DNA from: Corylus avellana
Lineage: Eukaryota > Streptophyta > Magnoliopsida > Fagales > Betulaceae
DNA length: 64,000 nt
Direction: 5' to 3'
Assembly (NCBI RefSeq): GCF_901000735.1
Contig: NC_081542.1
Span: 42,820,238-42,884,237, forward strand
Position 1 is the first letter of the stretch; each line of letters opens with the position of its first letter. Of the stretch, positions 45,576 to 54,859 are shown piece by piece. The notes below the pieces were generated by a model. That model had not been told where the DNA came from, did not search any database, and worked only from the letters and a program-made list of their open reading frames with translations. The position numbers and the translations under genes are program-made.

Positions 45576-46820
45576 AGTTATTTATTTTATATTGACACCT
45601 AACTTACCTTTAGATGATCAAATTCACCTCTTGTGCCAGAAAAGGACCTACTCTTTTTTCCTTTTTTTTTTTTTAAAAAAAAAAAAATTAATAATAATCC
45701 ACAACTTTTTGCATACTGTCCAAATCACTTTCTTTTTCTTTTTCTTCTTTTTTTGTTTTCCTCGTACTAACTGTTGCGTTAAATAAGCCTTTCAAAAGTA
45801 GTTTCAATCTACGTGCGAGATAAGCTGGATTTTGTGCGAAGAGCCACGCGCGAGGGGAGGCGCGTGGAGTACGGAGAAAGCCAGCTCTCTGGTTTCTGTG
45901 AGTGGGAATCAGGTGGGGACCCACAATAATTATTTTATTTATTGAAAACATATTTTTCTCTTGGAATGTGAGAAAACAGCGCCCCCACAATAATGCAAAA
46001 ATTGACGATACAACCGCCTTTAGTGGCTTGTAGTGACAACTGGCAAAGGTTAAACTTCCACGTCATAAATAATATATAACGTGTTCCAGAATGTGCCACA
46101 CGTGACCATACGATTCAAAGGAAAAATACTAATTGTATATTCTTCTTGGTAAGAATATCAAAGCTAGGGTTTCAAGGGTTCCGTTGAATTCAAATTGAGG
46201 CGGTGGATTCGTGGTGCTGCAGATAGACGTTAAAAGAGAGCCTGCAAAAATGTCAGAAGATATATATAAAATGAAATAAGTGACGTGGGGACCTTTGGGT
46301 TTGTCCCCTTCGTAAAGAATCGTAACGGAGCTACAGAACGGGGGTTATGAGCTAATTAAAGAGTTCCGTTTGCGATTCCGTTGAGTGTCATCAACGGCTC
46401 TGTGACTTTTTAATGCATTATAAAGGCAGAGAATTTGTGTCTTTTTCAGGTTCACGATTTATGGAGAACTGTTATAAAAAGAGCTGTTTTACCTTATTGC
46501 CATGTGTTGGGAAAATAAAATTAGGTACACAATTGAGGCATTTAAAGGGAGACAATTAAATAGATTTGAAGGGTATTTTTGTCTTTTTACTTTTTATTTT
46601 TTTTTTAAATTTTTTAAAGATAACAGAATTTTCTGTCAAATAGAATTAACAGAATATTCTTAAAGTCAAGCAGAGTGCTACACATTTTTTGACACATGCT
46701 TGAATTGTTTGGCTTTTTGAAGAGTTGAGGGGAGTATTTATCTTCTCAAATTAACGGTTGGTATTGCATGCACTACAAACAATTGGATTGGAGTAGTGTT
46801 ACATGCATTCACACATTGAC
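45576..46820. other. Intergenic, nothing firmly recognised
   Basis: Poly-T and poly-A tracts at about 45657-45690. 45780-46450 has higher GC and looks like old gene-flank DNA, but no reading frame or splice pattern is convincing. Confidence 0.35.
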
Positions 46821-46890
46821 CTTTTTTTTTTTTAACATGTCCACACAAAAGAAGAAGGAGAGAAAATTTAAACTAGTGACCTCTTCATTG
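46821..46890 (-). mobile_element. SINE 3' fragment
   Basis: T run followed by AACATGTCCACACAAAAGAA and AAACTAGTGACCTC, matching the 3' part of the SINE at 33977-34093. The tRNA head is missing. Confidence 0.5.
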
Positions 46891-48347
46891 ACGTATTTAA
46901 TAATGATCAATCTCAAATCTAATGATACTTTTACAAGCTAGATTAGGGAGTGTGAGAATTAGAACCTGTGAGAATTAGTGTATGTAACATTACTTATTAG
47001 ATTGAAATCTCATGCAATATCTAAAGTAATTCCTTTTTTGCGGACATTCCATTTAAACACAAATCATATTGAGTAGTTTATTTGAGGAGACTGTTTGGTG
47101 ACTAAACCACTCACGTCCACAAGAGATTGTTTGAGAGGTCGAACTTCAGTCACTCTCGATTGGCAAATCTAAGGGCGGCTAAACCACCCACTTGGAGGTG
47201 GTTTGGCCACCAAATAGCAACCCATAAAAACACTCCAACAACTACTTTTGCATTTTTAGCCTTGTTTTCACTACCACCAAAAAAGCATCATACCCTAGCT
47301 CGAGTTCCACCAACTCAAAATACCTATATACTTGTTTGAACAAAGTAGAACTAATATTCAGAGTTTGTGGGGGACACAACTAAAAATTAAAAAAGTTGAA
47401 GGATAAATTTTTTTTTTTTTATATATATATATATATATATATAGTGGTTTGAGGGGCCTAAAGACGCTCCCTGCACCCATATATCCCTACATATATACAT
47501 ATAGAGTGGCTTGAGGGACCTAAAGACTCTCCCTGCACTCATATATGATATATCCTTACTCCAGCAAGGTAATCTCTATCCCAATTAATTGCAACAATCC
47601 GGTCCAAGGGATTGTTAAGATAACAATGTTGATTTGACACAATTTCTGACACATGTCACTAACCATCATACCCTTTTCACAAGCCTTATCACCTTATATC
47701 ATAAATTTGACATTTGAAAGAACATTAAAAAAAAAAAAAATAAATAAAAAATAAATAAATAATAATAATTAATTAATTCCAATGGATAAGTGACATGTGT
47801 CTAACTTAAGCTATAAGTATACACTTAAGTCAAAAACTTGAAGAGCAAAAATACCCATTGTTTTTCTAGATATTTTGAAACGATACCACCATGTTTTTAT
47901 ACAGTTCCAACCAATTATATGCCTTCTCGAGATCCATACAAATTTTGATTGAAATAAGAAGAGGTCATCAAATATTGGAAGGAGCACCTCCAAAGATCCC
48001 TCTTGCGCCAAACAGAATAAGCTGTAGCAGGCAATATCACACATGTGACACCATATGCTCTCATTGAGAATTGTCAAGAAAAAGAAAAGATGCTCCTGAC
48101 TTTGATAGTCCAAAATTTATTTAGAGAGATGAGTCTCAAATGAATTTTCTCATAGTTATTCTCTAAATTAATAGCAAGCTAAATGGTAAATTACTAGAGA
48201 TCTCAATACCAAAGTTATGCCAATGCCCATAACAGTTTACAAAAGTTGTCTTCCTCATTCCCTAACCAGGCCCAAATGATAGAAGTTTTCCAAATTACGC
48301 CTAAGAAATGTTGCTTTTACAAATAATGGGTTTTTAAACAAAAAGGT
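46891..48347. other. Intergenic with a small tandem repeat
   Basis: TATAGTGGTTTGAGGGGCCT (from about 47441) and a near copy TAGAGTGGCTTGAGGGACCT (from about 47504) repeat with a 63-bp period beside a TA microsatellite. No gene supported. Confidence 0.45.
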
Positions 48348-48764
48348 TGTTACGTGAATACGTAACGGGGATAGATTTTAGGTTCTGAGATAACCTAGAC
48401 CTTAGTTTCAAAGGGAACCTAGACCTTTTAGATTTTGAGGAAACCTAAAAAACCATTTTCAAACTCAAGGTTTGTGATTAATTTTTTGGTCCTTTTTTAT
48501 TAAAATATCATCTTTTAAATAGGAAGATTACAATGACTTAGACTTGGAGTAAAACTCTTACACCGGAGATAAACCTAGAAAGATAACTAATGTAATCCTG
48601 ACTCTAAAATAAATAACTAGATAATTAAAATATAAATAGACACATGTCTATCTCTAATATAAAAATACTGATAACAAAACTAATTTAAATGAAATCTAAT
48701 TCATTTTAAATATAAATCTACTATAATATAATGTCTACTTTATCCCTATGTTACTTCCATAACA
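48348..48764 (-). repeat. 3' LTR of the minus-strand element
   Basis: 417 bp; on the minus strand begins TGTTATGGAAGTAACATAGG and ends GTTACGTATTCACGTAACA. Its last ~45 bp are repeated, with a few changes, at 49388-49432 next to the primer-binding site. Confidence 0.85.
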
Positions 48765-49432
48765 ATCATTCCCCCTTAAGGAGACCTTGTCCTCAAGGTC
48801 TAGAAATTCTTTTCTTCCAATGTTGCCCCCCATTTTTGCATTTTTTTCGTCTTTGGCCTTTCATCCTCTTCCTAGGTGGTCGTTCTCTCGGCTGATGCAC
48901 TTCCATTTTTGCAAGCATGCTGGTCATCAAACACAACCAGAATTGTAACCGGTGTGTATCGATTCTCAACACACAGGTCTTGTCTTTTTGATCCATCATC
49001 TTTGTTTGCATCCATGGAAGTCGTTCTGCTGGTTTCAGGTGGTTGCGGCATGAGGACTTTATTGTTGTTGGTGGTGAGATTTCAACATGGTGAAATGGAT
49101 CCTGTGGGTTAACAAGGTTGTTGATGTCTTCGGTTGGCTGGAAATCCAGTGATGGCATGGGATACAGTGGTAGCACCATTTGTGGCTGCTCATAGCAATG
49201 AAGTTCATCGTTGTTATCAGCTAAACCATCATCGAATTTGGCAGACAATTTTTCTTGAATCATCTCATTATTTTCTTCCATCTTCTTCATAAAGCCTTCA
49301 ACCATAGTCATGAGGTTTCCTAGCTGCTACTCAAGTCGATCCAGCCTTGGATTCGCCATTGACAAGATCTTGGCTCTGATACCAAATGTTGCGTGAATAC
49401 GTAACGAGATAGATTATAGGTTCTGAAAATTA
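48348..49432 (-). mobile_element. Internally deleted Ty3/gypsy-type LTR element, minus strand
   Basis: Read on the minus strand: a 5' LTR remnant (49432 to 49388) ending TTACGTATTCACGCAACA, then the initiator-Met primer-binding site TGGTATCAGAGC (about 49376-49386), a gag-like start MANPRLDRLE followed by a stop codon and then an open MTMVEGFMKKMEENNEMIQE segment (ATG at 49311), then directly the polyprotein tail and polypurine tract AAGGGGGAATGA, then a complete 3' LTR (48764 to 48348, 417 bp, TG...CA). Protease, reverse transcriptase and integrase are absent. It must be defective and, if ever mobile, dependent on a partner. The 5' LTR is cut off where the plus-strand pol fragment begins. 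Confidence 0.82.
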
Positions 49433-49459
49433 ATGTGCGATTATTGATTAGCTTGAAAA

Positions 49460-51694
49460 ATATATAGCAAAACAAGGTCAGAACATGTAGTGCATTTTAA
49501 GGAAGTTTTGTCAATTTTACAAGCTAATCAATTATTCGTACGTCGGGAGAAATGTCAATTCGGTCAAAATTCCATCAGCTACCTAGGACACGTGATCTCC
49601 AACCAAGGGGTGTCTATGGACGTAGAAAAAATTGCAGCAATGGTGCAGTGGCCCAGGCCATCCAATGTCAAGGCATTGCGGGGATTTTTGGGGCTGACTG
49701 GCTATTATAGAAAATTTATCCAGGACTATGGTTCAATCGCTGGGCCTTTGACGCAGCTACTTAAAAAGGAGGCGTTTGAGTGGACAGAAGCAACAGACAA
49801 GGCCTTCAATAACTTGAAGCAAGCAATGACTACGGGGCCGGTACTAGCCTTACCAGACTTCAACAAAACATTTGTAGTGGAATGTGATGCTTCCGGCATA
49901 GGAATTGGAGCAGTTCTCATGCAAGAATCACGACCCATTGCATTTTTCAGCCAAGCCATTAGAGGTAAAAATTTAGCTTGTTCAACATATGAAAAAGAAA
50001 TGATGGCTTTCATTGTAGCAGTTCAAAAATGGCGACCCTATTTATTGGGACAACGATTTGTGGTACGAACTGACCAAAGGAGCCTCAAATACTTATTTGA
50101 GCAAACTATCACCACGGGGGCACAACAAAAGTGGTTGGTTAAATTAATGGGATACGACTTCATCATAGAATATAAAAAAGGAGTGGAAAATTCTGCTGCA
50201 GATAGCCTCTCAAGGAAGGACCACAAAGAGCTTCAAGCAATTTCTAGTCCAATTCCTAATTGGGTAGAGTCCATCAAGGAGGAGACCTTACAAGAACAAG
50301 AAGTGCAGGACCTTATCCAGAAGATAGAACAAGGGGCTGCGGGAGAACATTGGAGTTATAGAGCAGGGCTGGTTTTTTACAAAAACAGAATCTACTTGCG
50401 CACTCAATCTCCATTGACAAGGGCAATAATACATGAGTATCACAGTGGATCTCATGAGGGCTTTCACAAAATATGGCATCGCTTGAAATCAGTTTTTTAT
50501 TGGCAAGGAGCATGCTCACAAATAAAGGCTTATATAAGGGAGTGTGACACGTGTCAACGAAACAAATCAGAACTTACGCTACCATCTGGCTTACTTCAAC
50601 CCTTGCCAATTCCTATCTCAATATGGAGTGATATATCAATGGACTTTGTGGAAGGATTACCAAATTCTCAAGGTAAATCTGTTATTTTTGTGGTGGTTGA
50701 TAGGTTGTCAAAATATGCTCATTTTATGGCACTTAAACACCCATATACAACACTCACAGTCGCTCAAGAATTTTTTGAGCACATTTTCAAATTACATGGG
50801 ATGCCCACGTCTATTGTGTGCGATCGAGATCCCACATTTACAAGCAAGTTTTGGAAGGAGCTCTTTAGCCTACAGGGAACCAAATTCAACTTTAGTTCAG
50901 CCTATCATCCACAAACGGATGGCCAGACAGAAGTGGTTAATAGGACCCTAGAAATGTATTTGCGATGCTTCACAAGTGATAGACCTAAAGAGTGGGTCAA
51001 GTGGTTAGCATGGGTGGAATATACATACAACACGAGTTGGCATTCTAGCACGACCAAGGCTCCCTTTGAGCTAGTATATGGACGACCAGCTCCAAATTTG
51101 CTATCCTATATACCTGGAACGGCTAGAGTTGAAGCAGTGGGGCAGGTATTGAGGGAACGTGATGAGGTGCTAAGGCAAGTTCGGTTGAAAATGTACCAAG
51201 CTCAAAATAGGATGAAGCAAGTCTATGACCGGGGGCATAAAGAACGTGAATTTCAGCTGGGAGATAATGTGTATGTCCGCCTACAACTTTATAGGCAGCA
51301 TACGGTAGCTAAGAGAATGAATATGAAGCTAGCCGCTAAGTATTATAGGCCATATAAAATTATGGGTAGAGTGGGGAAGGTGTCTTACAAGCTGGAGCTA
51401 CCTATGGGGTCTAAGATACACCCTGTCTTTCACGTTTCCTTACTTAAAAAACAGGTTGGTCCCACTTTGACAACAAGCACTAGTTTACCGGAAGTTCTTC
51501 ATGCAGATCAGGTTTTATCTCCAAAAGCCATCTTAGATTGCAGGGGAGCCAATCGCAAGCAAGAAGTGTTGATTCATTGGCAGGGATATAGCCCAGCAGA
51601 TGCAACATGGGAAAGAGTCACTACCTTGAAGCAACAATTTCCAGCCTTCGTCCTTGAGGACAAGAACGATTCAAAGGAGGGAGGAATGTTATGA
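49460..51694 (+). pseudogene. Ty3/gypsy polyprotein fragment (end of RT, RNase H, integrase, chromodomain)
   Basis: About 745 codons are open but begin abruptly inside reverse transcriptase at IYSKTRSEHVVHFKEVLSIL, just after where the catalytic FxDD box should be. Order: RT thumb (YLGHVISNQGV, LRGFLGLTGYYRKFI), RNase H (FVVECDASGIGIGAVLMQ, TDQRSLKYL), integrase zinc finger (HEYHSGSHEGFH, CDTCQRNK), integrase core with DDE-type acidic residues (SMDFVEGLP, VCDRDPTFTSKFW, HPQTDGQTEVVNRTLE), and a C-terminal chromodomain (VLIHWQGYSPADATWE). A chromodomain at the end of pol places it among the chromoviruses. Gag, protease and most of RT are missing, so it is not autonomous. The stop codon lies inside the adjoining LTR. 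Confidence 0.93.
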
Positions 51695-52144
51695 GAGGTG
51701 CCGTGGAGGACTAGATTGCATGCAGAGGTTTATTATTAGTTAGAGTCTGTTATTTAAATTGAGTTAGGATATGTATTGCATTAGATAATAGTGCAGCACT
51801 TATCAAGTTATCTTATTTTCAAGTTGTTATCTTATCTTCAAGTCTTAGGAGTTATCTCAAGTAGTTTAAATTGCAAATAATCCCCACTGGATTGAATTCC
51901 ACGTGAATGAGTAAGTGTCATTGTAGGAGTTGAATTCCAAGTTCTAGAACTCAACTCCAAGAAGGTTTAGTCTAAATAGAGGTGATCGTTTAATAAGAAG
52001 GCATGCAAATTATATTCTCAAACTCAATTGTTTGAAAGAGGGCCCAAGAACCTCCAATTTCCTACGCTAATTTTCCCAAGTTAGCACCATAGGTAAGAAT
52101 AAAAAGCAAGATCCTGCTTTTTATCCTGTCGCAATCACGTAACA
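51687..52144 (+). repeat. 3' LTR of the plus-strand gypsy element
   Basis: Begins TGTTATGAGAGGTGCCGTGG immediately after a purine-rich tract (AAAGGAGGGAGGAA) and ends GCAATCACGTAACA; 458 bp with TG...CA ends. It differs from the LTR at 48348-48764, so two families are present. No 5' LTR was found. Confidence 0.85.
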
Positions 52145-52808
52145 AAGGTATTTATTATTTTCTATGATAAATCACATCTTTTTGTCTCAAATTATCATCA
52201 TATTTACAATCCCCACTGAACTTTAAATTGACTCAATTGATTCCCTAAATTGAAGTACTTTGAAATGTTTAAGGTATCCCAGTGAATCCTTGCCAAATGT
52301 CAGTATGCAATCATCTTAATACTGAAACGAAATGATCAAACCATCTTGCAATGATAAGAAATAAACCTTGTTGATTTATCTTAGAAGGCAATTTTATCTT
52401 GGGCAATGTTATTTTCTAGCTAATGCTATGTTAAAGCCTTTGGTTTTCTAAATGCCGTTTCTTATTATGCAGAGAGAATTGGAGCATGCCTGCCAACAAG
52501 CATTATGCAGAGAGAATTTAGTCAACTAGCATTGGACAATGGCAATATTATTCACTTTTTATAAGCTAGGCCTACCATCTAAAACCAAACTGAAAAAACT
52601 ATCTTGTCATGGTGCTCGTCCTTCATTCCAAATAAAGAATCATTTACTTATGCACACACATACAAGAGAAAGGGAAAGAAAAAGGTCAGTCTCACTCACA
52701 TGTATAAAAAAGCAACAAGTTGTTCTTTGACTGCCTTGATGAACCTTACTCCTTGATGATCAATCTTGCAAAATTGTCAGGACACTCTCAGCAAGCAAAT
52801 GGAATCTG
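52145..52808. other. Spacer / 3' flank of the PPR gene
   Basis: Probably includes the 3' untranslated region of the minus-strand PPR gene near its right side. A 17-bp direct repeat ATTATGCAGAGAGAATT occurs twice near 52463 and 52501. Nothing else. Confidence 0.4.
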
Positions 52809-54599
52809 TCACCAGTAATCGAGACAAGAACATGAACCATTATTGAAGTGGTGGAAACGAAGCCTATCCCGGACAATAATTTCTCTGTTAGAAACAATTG
52901 ATATGTACTTTATTGCTGAATGACAATCCTCACACATTCGAAGGTTTTTCACAACCCTGATGGTTAAACCGGGGTTCATTTTCAGTAACCCAAATGCTAT
53001 TGCAAGCTTCTCACTATGATATCTAAGAGCATATTCCCTCTCCTCTTCTTCTAACTCATGCATCACAGACGCAGGTGCTGGTGCATATCCTGCTTCTCTA
53101 CACCGCGACATCAATTCGTCTAAATACCGATAAACTTCTTCAATCTCAGGGAGGGACTTGTCACCATTGCTAAACAAGTAAGTCTTCTGACCAACCTCTA
53201 TTGTGCTATAGCCAACTTGCTTCTTTAGGCCTTTCCGAATCATCATGTTTCTAACCAATTCCACTCGATCCATCTTACCAGCCAGTGCATATATATTTGA
53301 AAGCAAAACATAATGACCCGGATTTTCTGGTTCTACAGCTAAAAGATGCTCAGCAACTTCTACTCCAAGATCAAAATTCTTATGCATCTTGCATGCCCCA
53401 AGCATTGCAGTCCAAATTGCTGGAGCCAGCTCCCCAAGATTCAATTCTTTGACAAATTGATAAGCTTCATTGAGAAGTCCGGCACGCCCCAGCATATCAA
53501 CCATGCAAACATGATGTTCCACTCCTGGCACCAACCCATACTCTGACATCATGTCTGCGAAGGCACAGCGCCCTTCCTGAATGAGCCCTGCATGAGCACA
53601 TGCCGACAAGACAGAAACAAATGTGACATTGTTAGGACGTGGACCATGTACTCTCATTTGTCTAAAGAGCTGCATTGCTTCTCTACCATAACCATGAATT
53701 CCATACCCGGAAATCATAGCCGTCCAAGAAATTACATTTCGTTCACTCATCAAATCAAAAACTTCTCGCGCTTTGGTCACATTCCCGCATCTAGAATACA
53801 TATTAATCAAAGAAGTACCTAGAACCACATTGACATCAAAGCCATGACTAACGACATAATCATGAACCCAACATCCCAAACCAATTGCCCCCAACTGAGC
53901 ACAACCTGACAATACACTAACAAACGTTGTGGATTCAGGCTCAACACCCCACTCTCGCATCTGATAAAACAATCCAATGGCTTCCCTCGAGAACCCATTT
54001 TGCTCGTACCCCGATATCATCGAATTCCAAGCCACAACCGTTCTCTCCGGCATTTTATCAAACAGTTTCCGGGCAACACACAAATCACCAGATTTCGCGT
54101 AGAACGCAACCAGCGCAGCCTGCACAAATGAATCCGAGCCGTACCCAGAAACCAAAACATGGGAATGAATCTCCCTACCAAGTCTCAAAGCCGAAAGATC
54201 CGCGCACGCTTTGATCACGGACGTGAAAGTATAATTCGACGGCGAAATACTCGCGAGGCCCATTCGGCGATAGAAGAAGACGGCGTCCTTTGGGAACCCG
54301 AGCTTGGAGCAGCCTTTGATGAGGGAGTTGAAGAGAAAGGAGTCGGGGTCTGGGACAGTGAGGAAGAGCCGGCGAGTGTAGGTTATTGAGCACGCGGCGC
54401 AAGCCAGTGTGAGGAGCTTGGTGAGAAGGGATAGGCTGCGACACTTGCCTAAGACCACGATTTGGGCGTGTACTTGTTGGAGGGGTCTGATACGTGGGCC
54501 CGCCCTGAGAAGAGCTTGGTAGGCAGGAGAGTGTGAGTGTGATTCCCTGTGTTGATGATCGACTACTTGCTGTTGTTGTCGGAGTTGTTTGGCATCCAT
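52809..54599 (-). CDS. DYW-type pentatricopeptide repeat protein (At2g33760-like)
   Basis: Intronless, 596 residues, starting MDAKQLRQQQQVVDHQHRES. PLS-type PPR repeats fill residues ~50-450 (e.g. VVAWNSMISGYEQNGFSREA, VISWTAMISGYGIHGYGREA). These are followed by the E/E+ motifs and a complete DYW domain with HSEK, the CEDCH zinc motif and the terminal CSCLDYW. DYW PPR proteins bind organelle RNA and act as cytidine deaminases in C-to-U editing; organelle and target site cannot be read from the sequence. The closest match I recognise is the single-copy gene At2g33760. A clear presequence is not obvious in the first 25 residues, which are His/Gln-rich. The start codon is 260 bp from that of the divergent KDSB gene. 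Confidence 0.95.
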   Translation of the reverse strand: MDAKQLRQQQQVVDHQHRESHSHSPAYQALLRAGPRIRPLQQVHAQIVVLGKCRSLSLLTKLLTLACAACSITYTRRLFLTVPDPDSFLFNSLIKGCSKLGFPKDAVFFYRRMGLASISPSNYTFTSVIKACADLSALRLGREIHSHVLVSGYGSDSFVQAALVAFYAKSGDLCVARKLFDKMPERTVVAWNSMISGYEQNGFSREAIGLFYQMREWGVEPESTTFVSVLSGCAQLGAIGLGCWVHDYVVSHGFDVNVVLGTSLINMYSRCGNVTKAREVFDLMSERNVISWTAMISGYGIHGYGREAMQLFRQMRVHGPRPNNVTFVSVLSACAHAGLIQEGRCAFADMMSEYGLVPGVEHHVCMVDMLGRAGLLNEAYQFVKELNLGELAPAIWTAMLGACKMHKNFDLGVEVAEHLLAVEPENPGHYVLLSNIYALAGKMDRVELVRNMMIRKGLKKQVGYSTIEVGQKTYLFSNGDKSLPEIEEVYRYLDELMSRCREAGYAPAPASVMHELEEEEREYALRYHSEKLAIAFGLLKMNPGLTIRVVKNLRMCEDCHSAIKYISIVSNREIIVRDRLRFHHFNNGSCSCLDYW

Positions 54600-54859
54600 G
54601 AAAATTTGCCATGAAAATGAGAGAAAGAAAGTGAGGGAAAGTCCGAAGTTTGAAACTTTATTTTCCGGGTGATGTAGACCAAAAACGCACCGTATTGGAA
54701 GCTACACACGACAGGCCAAAAACGAAACTGTTTCAATTCCCGCCCTACGAAGCTTCCTCCAATTGCAGGGCTATAAACACGCGCGGGAACCGTCACTTTC
54801 ACCACACGCGCCACTTCCCTCTACGTCCCCGAGCAATCCCAGCGGCAAACAACTGAACC
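54600..54859. promoter_or_regulatory. Shared divergent promoter of PPR and KDSB genes
   Basis: Only 260 bp separate the two start codons, so promoter and both leaders must fit here. Two E2F-like sites are visible: TTCCCGCC (54737-54744) and GCGCGGGAA (54781-54789, i.e. TTCCCGCGC on the minus strand). There is no strong TATA box apart from a weak CTATAAAC (54771-54778). Confidence 0.65.
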
